DNA from: Chromatiales bacterium
Lineage (GTDB): Bacteria; Pseudomonadota; Gammaproteobacteria; Steroidobacterales; GCA-2729495
NCBI GenBank assembly: GCA_020831895.1
Contig: JAFIFS010000027.1
Coordinates: 24,117-88,116 of the forward strand
DNA length: 64,000 bases
Direction of reading: 5' to 3'
Both the position numbers and the translations under genes were made by a program. The notes under the pieces were generated by a model. The model saw nothing but the letters and a program-made list of their open reading frames with translations. It made no database searches and was not told the DNA's origin. This document shows, in pieces, positions 52,592-61,413 of the stretch; within the stretch, counting starts at the first letter, position 1; every line of letters begins with the position of its first letter.

Positions 52592-54406
52592 CCACAGCCG
52601 GCTGCGCGTCATCGAGACGCTGCAGGGCCAGGCCAAGCGTGCCCGGTCCGCCATGAACGCCCAGCGTCGGGCCCAGCTCGGCGGTATGCACCTCTGCCAC
52701 GCCGGCAAGGGCGGAGCATGCCCGGCTAAGCCGGGCGGCCTGCTCGGGCCGTGCCGCATGACCAATCAGGATCCGGTAGCGCTGGCCCGGTCGAAGCAGC
52801 CGCCGGGCACCGCCCAGCAGCCCCTCGATCGGGTCCCGCCAGCGTGGCACCAGGCCCCGGGCCCGGACCTGGCCCTCGGCAGTCACGCCGAGCAGGGGCC
52901 GCACGCCCAGCAGCCCGGCAATGACGCGATGGTAGGGCCTTATGCGCCCGCCCCGAACCGCATAGCGCAGGTCCTCGACCAGGCCAAGGCAGGGTGTCTC
53001 GCCGATGTGTCCGGCAAGCGTATCGAGTATCAGTTCATACCCGAGCCCTGCCCGCGCAAGTTCGGCTGCCCGCATCGCAAGCAGGCCCTGTCCCAGCGAG
53101 AGATTGCGGCTGTCGATGACCGTGCAGCGCTGGTCTCCGGCTCTCTCCGCGGGGGGCCCGGCCCGGCCTGCCAGGTACCGGTGATCCGGCTGCTCAGGCT
53201 TAGGACGATCACATGCTCATGGTGGTCCAGCAGGAAGCCGAGCAGGCGCCGGTAGTCAGCCGGGGCAGGCTGCGATGTCGTCGGGTGCTCCAACTCCTCG
53301 TCCAGCATGCTGAAGAAGCGCTCGCTGCCAAGCCCGGCCTTGTCCAGGTAGCTGCGCCCGCCAAAGTTGACCCGGAGCGGAACCAGGTGGATGCCAAGGC
53401 TATCGCAGAGCTCGGCGGGGAGGTCGGCGCCGGAATCTGTCACGATCGCCACCCGCTGGCCGCGGCCCACCGCATCCTGCTGGCGGATCATGTCATCGAC
53501 TTTCTCCTGGCTCACACGCCCGTGACGGGCGGCGAGCGCGAAGAGCCGTCCCGGGTCTGCCACGTGAGCATGTACCCGGACCCTGCGGGCATGGCCGATC
53601 ACCACGACACTGTCGGCGAAGTGCTCCAGCTCCGCGCGCATCGCTCCGGCATCGATGCCCTGTGCGCTGACCACGCACTCGGAGCAGTAGCGCCGCGCAG
53701 GATCAACGCATCCTGGCGTGTGCAGCCCGCCAGGCGTGATCCGGACGGCCTGGCCAGGATCGAGCTCCGGCTGTGGATCATGGCCAGAAAGCGCCGCGAC
53801 CATGCCCTCGAGCAGCAGGAAGAACCCGCGCGCACCCGCGTCCTCGACGTCGGCAGCGCGATGGACGGCCAGCATTCTCCTCGTTTCCAGCAGCGCCCCG
53901 GCCGAAGCCTGCCTGACGGCGTCCATCAGCGTGCCCAAATCGTCCGAAGCAGTGCCGACAGCCGCTGCGGCGACCGCATCCATCAACGTCAGCATGGTCC
54001 CCGGCTGCGGGTCTGCCAGCGCCGAGCGCGCCTGCGAGGCTGCATGACTCAGCGCGGGACCAAGCAGCGCCGGCTCGAGTCGGCGGCAGTCGCCCAGTGT
54101 CTCGGCCAGCCCGAGCAGATACTGGGCGAGTATCGCGCCGGAGTTGCCGCGCGCGCCGTCCAGCGCTGCTTCTGCCGCGCAGACAAGGACATCTCCCGCC
54201 CCGTCGGGCGCGAGCTCCGTCAGCGCCGCGGTCACGGCTTCCATGGTCATCGCCAGGTTGCTGCCCGTATCGCCATCGGCGACCGGGAACAGGTTGATGG
54301 CATTGAGGTGATCGCGTTCGGCAGTGAGCCGGGCTGCTGCAGACAGCAGAGCGCGACGCAGGCGCGGACCGTCCAAGTGGTCGATCGCGGGCCTGTGTCC
54401 GCCCAT
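52563..54406 (-). pseudogene. DAK2-DegV fusion (FakA-FakB-like) with a frameshift
   Basis: Two frames together encode one protein of ~614 residues. Frame 1 (54406 to ~53157) has a DAK2 domain with NLFPVADGDTGSN (39-50), a FakA-like middle region and the first half of a DegV domain (AIVTDSGADLP, VIVLSLSSRITGTWQ). After a run of six G (53151-53156) the DegV domain continues in another frame (QRCTVIDSRNLSLGQGLLAMRAAELARAG, in two parts) to 52563. One base appears lost in that run. FakA phosphorylates fatty acids carried by DegV/FakB proteins, so a fusion makes sense. Sequencing error in the homopolymer is as likely as true inactivation. Confidence 0.8.
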
Positions 54407-55056
54407 CAGGGCCGCGGCAGCAGGAAGCGCTCTCCCTCGTGCCGGAGGACGGCGCCGCTGGCGGTCACGGCCTCGAGCAAGGGGCCTTCCTGCAGCCGGT
54501 CGCCTTCGCGGTAGCGGCTGCCGTTGATGAACACCAGCCGCCGGCCCGCCTCCTCAGCGTAGACATGAAGCTCCAGGGTCAGCTCGGGAATGTTGAGGCG
54601 CCCGCGAGCCACCAGGTCCGCTGCACTGGGCAGCTCGGGTTCGAGCTCGGTCAGGACAGCCGCCGGACGTGCGGGCGCTGCCGCTGCTCCACCCGGGGCG
54701 CGCGCTGCAGGCTGAGGCGCCCGCGCGGAGGTGGCCTGCGGTGTCCGGGGCAGGGGCTCGCGCGCCAGCGGGCGGACCTCGCGCAGTTCGTCTGCCGGAG
54801 CTGCCGGTGGCGCGAGCCTGGTGATTTCCGGGACAGCCGGTGCGACAGCCCCCGGCGGCGGCGAGGCTGGCGCACGGTCGCGCAGCAGCAGCATCAGCAG
54901 CAGCAGGTTCAGCAGCAGCACGCCGACCATCAGCAGCGGCCACCAGCGCCAGCTGGACTGCGGCCTTGCTGCCTGTCGCACGTCGGCCAGCCGGGGCGGG
55001 CGTCCCTGCTGGCGCTCGTCCTCGCTCTTGCGCAGCGCGTCCAGAATGATCGACAT
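54406..55056 (-). CDS. gspB: Type II secretion assembly protein GspB
   Basis: 216 residues. The N-terminus MSIILDALRKSEDERQQG is the signature of GspB/ExeB. One membrane helix (about 37-60) is followed by a Pro/Ala-rich periplasmic linker and the C-terminal T2SSB domain (LTLELHVYAEEAGRRLVFING, in part; RYREGDRLQEGP). With GspA it helps place the secretin in the outer membrane through the peptidoglycan. It overlaps gspA by one base and the DAK2 gene by one. Confidence 0.9.
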   Translation of the reverse strand: MSIILDALRKSEDERQQGRPPRLADVRQAARPQSSWRWWPLLMVGVLLLNLLLLMLLLRDRAPASPPPGAVAPAVPEITRLAPPAAPADELREVRPLAREPLPRTPQATSARAPQPAARAPGGAAAAPARPAAVLTELEPELPSAADLVARGRLNIPELTLELHVYAEEAGRRLVFINGSRYREGDRLQEGPLLEAVTASGAVLRHEGERFLLPRP

Positions 55057-56708
55057 CAGTTGTTCCGCATCAGCCTGGGGTGGTCCGGGCCGCCAAGGTC
55101 GGCATCGATCGCGATCTGCGTCTGCTGGCCTGCCAGCCCGTCCACGGTCAGCAGACGTTCGCGCTGGTAGGCGCGCACCCGCGCCTCCAGGGCCGCATCG
55201 TAAACCTCGGAATCCATTGGCTCGACCGGCCTGCCCTCGATCGCGGCCAGGCTTTCACGCAGCCAGCGGATCTCGGGATCCCGCATCCCGGGCACGAACG
55301 CCTTGACCTCACTGATGCGCGGGCGCCAGAGCAGCAGGTACTCCCCGAACCAGTGCTCGTAGATCTCACCGCTGCTGACGGGGAATTCGCGCTCGCCGAT
55401 CCGCAGCCGGGCGTACTCGTCGTCGAGCCCCGCCAGCACGACCTGGTGTGGTTCGGCGCCGTCGTCCCGCAGTGTCAGGATCACCGGCAGGTCGAGATTG
55501 CGGACCTGGCCCAGCGAACCCCTCTGCTGGTAGAGGCAATGCAGGTCGTGGTCCTCGGCCTGCTCGCAGGCGCGCCGGCCGCCGGGTTCGAACGGGATGC
55601 CCCAGAGGCTGAACAGTGTCGCGAAGGCGCTATCGGTGCCGGTCTGGTCTGCCGTGGCGGCGAGCAGGGCTGGCAGTGGCAGTGGGCGCGTCGGTGGCAC
55701 GGTGACGGGCTCCAGCTCGGGTGCCCGCAGCACCCTGCTTGCTGCGGTCTCCGGCAGTCCGCTCGCGAGTGTCGGCGGTGCGGCGCTGCTGGCCGAGTAG
55801 CGCGCGCCCATCCATCCTGATCCTGCGAGCAGGATCGCGCAGGCCGCAATGACCGGCACAGGGCGCAGCAGCCTTGCGGGCCATCCGCGCCAGCGCAGCC
55901 GTCCCGGCAGCACCTCGGCAGCTGCCGCCCTGACCAGTGCCGGCGTGATCTGCTGTGACTCCCGGGTGTAGCCGGCGAGCAGCGCACGGTCGGCCACCAC
56001 GTTGATCATCCGGGGGATCCCGCCGCTCACGCGATAAAGCGCACGACGCGCGCCTGGTGTGAATATCTGCCCCAGCCCGCCAGCGACCTTCAGCCGGTGA
56101 TCGACATAGGCCGCAGTCTCCTCGCGGGTCAGCGGCTCGAGGTGGTAACGACCCGTGATCCGCTGGGCCAGCTGCCGCATGTCGGTGCGCGCGAGCACCT
56201 CGCGCAGCTCGGGCTGGCCTATCAGGATGATCTGGAGCAGCTTCTGCGTTGCAGTCTCCAGGTTGGTCAGCAGCCGCACCTGCTCGAGTACCTCGACACG
56301 CAGGTTCTGCGCCTCGTCGACGATCAGTATTGTCCGTCTTCCCGCCGCATGATTCTCGAGCAGGCGCTGGTTGAGCGTGTCCGTCAGCGCCTTGATGCTG
56401 CTCCGCTCGGCCGGAAGCGGCACGCGGAGCTCCTCGCAGATGGCTGCAAGGAACTCCGTGCGCGAAAGCTGAGGATTGAGGACAAGTGCAACATCGGCCG
56501 TATCTGGCAGCTGCTGCAGCAGGCTGCGCACGAGGGTGGTCTTGCCGGTGCCGACCTCGCCGGTGAGCTGGATGAACCCGCCGCTCTCCGTGACCCCGTA
56601 GACCAGGTGGGCCAGTGCCTCGCCGTGGCGCTCACTGAGGTAGAGGTAGCGCGGATCCGGCGTGATCGCGAAGGGTTTCTCGTTCAGCCCGAAAAACCGT
56701 GTATACAT
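55056..56708 (-). CDS. gspA: Type II secretion ATPase GspA (ExeA-like)
   Basis: 550 residues from MYTRFFGLNEKPFAITPDPRY. A cytoplasmic AAA domain has Walker A GEVGTGKTT (50-58) and Walker B ILIVDEAQNL. A membrane helix (about 284-305) follows. The periplasmic part holds a C39-peptidase-like domain (from SLWGIPFEPG) and a C-terminal peptidoglycan-binding domain (RVRAYQRERLLTVDGLAG). It remodels or binds peptidoglycan for secretin assembly together with GspB. The other gsp genes are not in the window. Confidence 0.92.
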   Translation of the reverse strand: MYTRFFGLNEKPFAITPDPRYLYLSERHGEALAHLVYGVTESGGFIQLTGEVGTGKTTLVRSLLQQLPDTADVALVLNPQLSRTEFLAAICEELRVPLPAERSSIKALTDTLNQRLLENHAAGRRTILIVDEAQNLRVEVLEQVRLLTNLETATQKLLQIILIGQPELREVLARTDMRQLAQRITGRYHLEPLTREETAAYVDHRLKVAGGLGQIFTPGARRALYRVSGGIPRMINVVADRALLAGYTRESQQITPALVRAAAAEVLPGRLRWRGWPARLLRPVPVIAACAILLAGSGWMGARYSASSAAPPTLASGLPETAASRVLRAPELEPVTVPPTRPLPLPALLAATADQTGTDSAFATLFSLWGIPFEPGGRRACEQAEDHDLHCLYQQRGSLGQVRNLDLPVILTLRDDGAEPHQVVLAGLDDEYARLRIGEREFPVSSGEIYEHWFGEYLLLWRPRISEVKAFVPGMRDPEIRWLRESLAAIEGRPVEPMDSEVYDAALEARVRAYQRERLLTVDGLAGQQTQIAIDADLGGPDHPRLMRNN

Positions 56709-56735
56709 CGTGATGCCGCCTGCCCCGCGCCACAA

Positions 56736-57626
56736 TCAGCCGCTGCGCCGGACGATGTAGTCGGCCGTCCAGCGCAGGCTTTCGAACTCGGGCCCCAGGT
56801 CGCTGACCGTGTCCAGCGCGGTCTCCAGCAGCTCGGCGGCACGCCGGCGGGCGGTATCCATGCCGAGCACCGCAGGATAGGTCGCCTTGCAGTTGGCCTC
56901 GTCGGAACCGCCGCGTTTCCCGGTCTGCTCGGTGACGCCCTCGACATCGAGGATGTCATCCTGGATCTGGAAGGCCAGCCCCAGCGCATCGATGTAGCGC
57001 TCCAGCCGGTGATACATGTCCACCGTGGTTCCCGGAGCGCAGTGAGCTCCCGAAAGCACGCTTGCGCGCAGCAGCCGGCCAGTCTTGAGCCGGTAGATGT
57101 GCTCGATCTCGGCTGCGTCCAGGCGGCGACCCTCGGCCGCCAGGTCCATTTCCTGGCCTCCGGTCATCCCGTTCGAGCCGCAGGCTTCAGCAAGCGTAGC
57201 GACCAGGCGCACCTGGGCATCCGGGAACGGAAGAAGCTCCGGGTCGCTGGCGAGAATGCCGAACGCAAGAGGCTGCATGGCATCGGCAGCGAGGATGGCC
57301 GTCGCCTCGTCGAAAGCACGGTGGGTGGTCGGGCGTCCGCGTCGCAGGTCGTCGTCATCCATGGCTGGCAGGTCGTCATGGACGAGCGAAAAGGCGTGCA
57401 TGAGCTCGATCGCCGCCGAGGGTGCATCGAGCCGTTCGCAGGGCACGCCCAGCGCTTCCCCGGTCGCGTAGACCAGCAGAGGCCGGATCCGCTTTCCCCC
57501 TCCCAGCGTGGAGTAGCGCATCGCCTCATGCAGGCGCTGCGGTGGCTCGTCCGCCGCCGGCAGGTAGCGGTCCAGGGTCGCCTCAACGCGCCTGATGTAT
57601 TCCTGTGCCCGCCCCGAAAAGCCCAT
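56736..57626 (-). CDS. ispA: Farnesyl/geranyl diphosphate synthase (IspA)
   Basis: 296 residues from MGFSGRAQEY. Polyprenyl-synthase fold with GGGKRIRPLL near residue 42, the first aspartate-rich motif in HDDLPAMDDDDLRRG (83-97) and the second in FQIQDDILD. It condenses IPP with allylic diphosphates to farnesyl diphosphate for quinones and undecaprenyl-P. Its position beside mevalonate-pathway genes on the opposite strand makes a connected isoprenoid region. Confidence 0.93.
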   Translation of the reverse strand: MGFSGRAQEYIRRVEATLDRYLPAADEPPQRLHEAMRYSTLGGGKRIRPLLVYATGEALGVPCERLDAPSAAIELMHAFSLVHDDLPAMDDDDLRRGRPTTHRAFDEATAILAADAMQPLAFGILASDPELLPFPDAQVRLVATLAEACGSNGMTGGQEMDLAAEGRRLDAAEIEHIYRLKTGRLLRASVLSGAHCAPGTTVDMYHRLERYIDALGLAFQIQDDILDVEGVTEQTGKRGGSDEANCKATYPAVLGMDTARRRAAELLETALDTVSDLGPEFESLRWTADYIVRRSG

Positions 57627-57706
57627 CCCTGACCCCGCTACAGTCGACAAGCGGCAGAGCATAGAGCCTGCCGCGCCCAGTACCAAATCACGCGCTGCAC
57701 CCGCGC

Positions 57707-57712
57707 TATAAT
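57707..57712 (+). promoter_or_regulatory. Candidate -10 element of the mvaD operon
   Basis: A perfect TATAAT 58 bases before the mvaD ATG, with a poor -35 (CAAATC at 57684-57689). The leader contains long C runs (57724-57741). CAGGAG is the ribosome site before the ATG. Confidence 0.45.
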
Positions 57713-57770
57713 CCGGCGCCCGGGCCCCCCCGGCCCCCCCCGGGCCACGCCGCAAGCAGGAGAACACAGG

Positions 57771-58742
57771 ATGCGCGCAAGCGCCGTGGCGCACCCCAAC
57801 GTCGCACTGATCAAATACTGGGGCAAGCGGGCCGCAGCAGGCAACCTGCCGGCGACGGGCTCGCTGTCCGTCACCCTAGGCGGCATGCAGACGCAGACCA
57901 CGGTGCAGTTCAGCGCCGGCCTGGCTGCCGACGAGGTCAGCCTGAACGGGGTGGTTGATGCCGGGGCTTCCGCGCGGGTCACCACCTGCCTGGACATGCT
58001 GCGGGCCGATGCCGGCACGCAGCTGCGTGCCCGGGTCGAGAGCTGGAACGATTTTCCGACCGGGGCGGGGCTGGCGTCCTCGGCCTCCGGCTTTGCGGCG
58101 CTTGCGCTGGCCGGTGCGGCAGCGCTGGGGCTCGAGCCCGAGCCCTCCAGGCTGCAGGAAGTTGCCCGTGTCGGCTCGGGGTCGGCACCGCGCTCGCTGT
58201 TCGGCGGGTTCGTGCAGTTGCGCAACCAGGGCGAGGGCACGGTCTGCGAGCCGCTGCTCGGTCCTGCCGAGTGGCCGGTCTCGGTGGTGGTGGCCATCAC
58301 GCGCCTGGAGGCCAAGGAGACCGGGTCACGGCCGGGTATGCGGCTCAGCGAGGCCACTTCGCCCTGCTATCCGGTCTGGGTTGAGACCCATGAAGCCGAC
58401 ATCCAGCGCGCGCTGCAATGCATTGCGGAGCGCGACTTCACCGGCCTGGCCGAGGTCTCCGAGCACAGCTGCCTCAAGATGCATGCCGTGATGATGACGA
58501 GCCGCCCGCCGCTGATGTACTGGTCACCTGCGACACTGGCCTGCATCCTCGCGATCCAGGCGCTGCGCGCCGAAGGCGTGCCGGTGTTTTTCACGGTCGA
58601 TGCCGGGCCACAGATCAAGGCGGTCTGCCTCAGCGAGGCCAGCGGGCGGGTCGAGCAGGTTCTCTCGGCCATCCCGGGTGTCCTGCGGACGGTCAGCAGT
58701 CCGCTGGGTGAGGCGGCCCGGGTCACGCAGCGCGATGCCTGA
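57771..58742 (+). CDS. mvaD: Diphosphomevalonate decarboxylase
   Basis: 323 residues. GHMP-kinase fold with the MvaD-specific start AHPNVALIKYWGKR. The ATP loop reads DFPTGAGLASSASGFAAL and the GSGSAPRSLFGGFVQL motif contains the conserved Ser/Arg. It decarboxylates mevalonate diphosphate to IPP. Mevalonate genes are uncommon in gammaproteobacteria (Coxiella and Legionella are known cases). The next gene overlaps its stop by eight bases. Confidence 0.94.
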   Translation: MRASAVAHPNVALIKYWGKRAAAGNLPATGSLSVTLGGMQTQTTVQFSAGLAADEVSLNGVVDAGASARVTTCLDMLRADAGTQLRARVESWNDFPTGAGLASSASGFAALALAGAAALGLEPEPSRLQEVARVGSGSAPRSLFGGFVQLRNQGEGTVCEPLLGPAEWPVSVVVAITRLEAKETGSRPGMRLSEATSPCYPVWVETHEADIQRALQCIAERDFTGLAEVSEHSCLKMHAVMMTSRPPLMYWSPATLACILAIQALRAEGVPVFFTVDAGPQIKAVCLSEASGRVEQVLSAIPGVLRTVSSPLGEAARVTQRDA

Positions 58743-59769
58743 GGCAGATGCGCCGGGCAAGCTGGTCATTTCCGGTGAATACGCGGTGCTGCATGGTGCT
58801 GCCGCCCTGGCCGTCGCCGTCGATGCGCGGGTGCGCGTCCGGCTGTTCCGCCTGAAGGCCGGCCCGTCGGAGCTGGCCGCTGGCGATGCCCCCGAAGCCT
58901 GCTTCTGCTGTGCAGCCGATGGCAGTCTCCAGTGGGTCGGTGAGTCACCGGGGCCGAACGGGGGCCCGCTGGAATCGGTGCTCGCCGCTCTGGCGGCATC
59001 CGGCCAACTGTCAGCCGCCGAGGCCCTGCCGGCCTGCCGGGTCGAGATCCGCAGCGAGTCCTTCCAGACCACACTGGCCGATGGAACCCGCAGCAAGCTT
59101 GGCCTCGGATCAAGCGCCGCAGTCACCGTCGCGCTGACTGGCGCGCTGCTTGCCCTGCTGGGGCGACGCCTGCCGCCGCAGGGCATGCTCGCACTCTGCC
59201 TCGATGCCCACAGGCGATTGCAGGGCGGCCTGGGCAGCGGGATCGACGTTGCAGCTTCGCTCCACGGGGGCGTGGTCGCACGTGACGTTTCGGGCGGGAT
59301 CTTGCCGGTGTCCTGGCCAGACCCCTTGCGCATGCTCGCGATCTGGACCGGTGCCGGTGCATCGACGACGATGCTGGTGGGTCGTTACGAAGCCTGGCAG
59401 CAGCGGGAACCGGGCGCGTTTTCTGCGCACCTCGGGCGCATGAAGGCGACGGCGGAGCGGGTGCAGCAGGCCTGGCGCGCTGCCAGGCTGGGGGCGCTGC
59501 TGCCGGCGCTGGCCGACTACGATGCCGCCTTGCTGCAGCTGGATGAGGCGGCCGGCATCGGAATATACACGCCGGAGCACCGGCGCCTGCGCGAACTCGC
59601 GCGCGCGCAGGGGCTGGTCTACAAGCCGTCAGGTGCCGGCGGGGGCGACTTTGGTGTCGTGTTCGGCGCCGACCCGCAGGCGTTGGGACGGCTGCGGGCG
59701 CAATGTGCCGCCGAAGGCCTGGTGACGATGGATGTGCCGCCCTGCGGGCGCGGGCTGACCGTCAGCTGA
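58735..59769 (+). CDS. Phosphomevalonate kinase
   Basis: 344 residues from ATG 58735. GHMP kinase opening APGKLVISGEYAVLHG, ATP loop LGLGSSAAVTVAL and the C-terminal KPSGAGGGDFGVV. The last, with the SGEYAVL start, is typical of ERG8/MvaK2-type phosphomevalonate kinases. It makes mevalonate diphosphate, the substrate of MvaD. Mevalonate kinase itself is a possible alternative and cannot be ruled out without alignment. Confidence 0.85.
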   Translation: MPEADAPGKLVISGEYAVLHGAAALAVAVDARVRVRLFRLKAGPSELAAGDAPEACFCCAADGSLQWVGESPGPNGGPLESVLAALAASGQLSAAEALPACRVEIRSESFQTTLADGTRSKLGLGSSAAVTVALTGALLALLGRRLPPQGMLALCLDAHRRLQGGLGSGIDVAASLHGGVVARDVSGGILPVSWPDPLRMLAIWTGAGASTTMLVGRYEAWQQREPGAFSAHLGRMKATAERVQQAWRAARLGALLPALADYDAALLQLDEAAGIGIYTPEHRRLRELARAQGLVYKPSGAGGGDFGVVFGADPQALGRLRAQCAAEGLVTMDVPPCGRGLTVS

Positions 59770-59783
59770 GGGTTCCTTCAACC

Positions 59784-59820
59784 CAGGGGTGGAGAGCCGG
59801 AGACGGGCCGGTAACCCCTG
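59784..59820. terminator. Hairpin between convergent mevalonate genes
   Basis: CAGGGGT (59784-59790) pairs with ACCCCTG (59814-59820) around an inner CCGG/CCGG pair. It lies between the ends of the kinase and HMG-CoA synthase genes. There is no U-run on either side, so intrinsic termination is uncertain. Confidence 0.4.
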
Positions 59821-59825
59821 CCAGG

Positions 59826-61313
59826 TCAGTGAACGTAGCGGTAGTACTCGATGCCGTCATCCTGAAACGCGTGGCCCGTGTCGTTGCCGACACGCTCGAT
59901 GATGAACTCCGCCGATGCACGCAGCGTCAGCCCGTCGGGGCTGGTGCCCTCACGCAGCGCGGCATACTGCTCCGCAGTCAGGTCGGTGCTGCCCTCCAGC
60001 GCCTCGGCCACCCGGATCCGTGCCGCTGCCTGTTCCCATCCGGACACCACGCGCATCGGGATGGCGTCGGCGGCGTCGCCGCTGCCATAGCCCAGCGCCA
60101 GAACCTCCTGGCCGGCAAGATCGAGTCCGCGTTCGGAGGCGTCGCTGAAGCCCGCTGCCAGCCAGGCTGGCAGCGCACCCGTGTAGAGGTTGCCCAGCTC
60201 CTGCATATAGTCTGCGCCCAGCAGCATCTTGCCGCGGACGTAGCGGGCGAAGGCCTCGCTCTTGCGGAACACCTTGAGTATCGCGAGGCTCAGCGGGAAG
60301 ATGTCCTCGGCGATACGTTCGGCCACCGCAAGCTGCCCCAGCTCCGGCTCCGAGCGCATCTCGCGGATCACGTCGGCAACGTCGAGGCCAGCGCCCCGAC
60401 AGTAGCCGGCCAGCTCATCGCGATCGCGTTCGCTGCCCTGGGCCAACGCAAACAGGTAGGCCAGTCCCCACCCGGTTTCCGGCATTCGCTGGTACGGGCG
60501 GTGCATGAACACCGCATCCACCGAGCGAATGTACTCGATGGCATCGAGTCCACGACGCCGGTACATGTCCTCGAGCGCACGCTGGATCTCATCGACATAG
60601 CAGTTGGTCGAGTAACGCCCGTTGTAGATCGGTATGTCGAGCGACATGACTGATCCGTTGACGCGGGTCCGGCTGACCAGGGGCTTGCGGAAGTCGACCC
60701 CCCGGTAGTCCGATGCCGTGCCCGCCGCGCGCAGGTCGATGCTGACCAGCCCCGGGTTGGCCCCGAGCAGCATGGCGACGGCGCCCGCGCCCTGTGTCGG
60801 CTCACCGCTGCTGCCGCGCGCATACAGTGCCTTGTCGGCACAGACCACGATTGCCAGGTCTTCCGGGCCATCGGTTGCGAGGAAGCGCAGCGCGCTCTTC
60901 AGCGCGTAGACGCCGCCGAGGCAGGCATGCTTGAACTCCGGCACTTCGCAGTTGCGCGAGAGGGGCGGGAAGTCCTTGGCCCGCAGCGCCGTGTCGACCA
61001 TGCCCTTGACGATGATCGCGCCGGCCGAATTGTCCGTGCTCGACTCGGTGCCCAATGCGAGGAAACGTACGCGGGAGGGATCGACGTCGAAGCGTTCAAT
61101 CAGCCTGAGGACGGCGTTCGCCGCCATCGTGTACACGCTCTGGTTGGGTCCCATGAGGCGGAAGCCATGCCCGACCACGTCGCGAATCTTGTCCCACTCA
61201 GACCCGCTCCACGCGCACCACTGGCGCAGGTCGACACGGAACGGCGGTACATAGACCGACATCCCGCTGATTCCGATAGCGGTAGGTCCAGCTGCTGCTT
61301 TCTTGCGGGTCAT
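59826..61313 (-). CDS. Hydroxymethylglutaryl-CoA synthase family protein
   Basis: 495 residues from MTRKKAAAGPTAIG. Thiolase-superfamily fold with GISGMSVYVPPFRVDLRQW at the start, FLALGTESSTDNSAG, and catalytic Cys131 in FKHACLGGVYALKSAL. The general base lies in the MSLDIPIYNG-to-MHRPYQRMPE region, where the family's histidine occurs (FMHRPY). It would make HMG-CoA from acetoacetyl-CoA and acetyl-CoA. It is longer than most bacterial MvaS (~390-420), with an enlarged C-terminal half, so a related HMGS-like role in polyketide beta-branching is an alternative. Proximity to mvaD favours the mevalonate pathway. Confidence 0.85.
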   Translation of the reverse strand: MTRKKAAAGPTAIGISGMSVYVPPFRVDLRQWCAWSGSEWDKIRDVVGHGFRLMGPNQSVYTMAANAVLRLIERFDVDPSRVRFLALGTESSTDNSAGAIIVKGMVDTALRAKDFPPLSRNCEVPEFKHACLGGVYALKSALRFLATDGPEDLAIVVCADKALYARGSSGEPTQGAGAVAMLLGANPGLVSIDLRAAGTASDYRGVDFRKPLVSRTRVNGSVMSLDIPIYNGRYSTNCYVDEIQRALEDMYRRRGLDAIEYIRSVDAVFMHRPYQRMPETGWGLAYLFALAQGSERDRDELAGYCRGAGLDVADVIREMRSEPELGQLAVAERIAEDIFPLSLAILKVFRKSEAFARYVRGKMLLGADYMQELGNLYTGALPAWLAAGFSDASERGLDLAGQEVLALGYGSGDAADAIPMRVVSGWEQAAARIRVAEALEGSTDLTAEQYAALREGTSPDGLTLRASAEFIIERVGNDTGHAFQDDGIEYYRYVH

Positions 61314-61413
61314 TTCAGGTACAAGGCCGTCCTGCCGGTCCCCCATTGGCGCCCTGACTGGCAACAGGCCTGTCGCCGATGGCCCGGAATGGTACCCGAC
61401 TGCCGTCTGGCTG

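Noticed and set aside
53030..53160. Programmed ribosomal frameshift in the DAK2-DegV gene
   Set aside because: The G6/C6 run has no downstream stimulatory structure I could identify, and the family needs one continuous protein. Indel or sequencing error is simpler.
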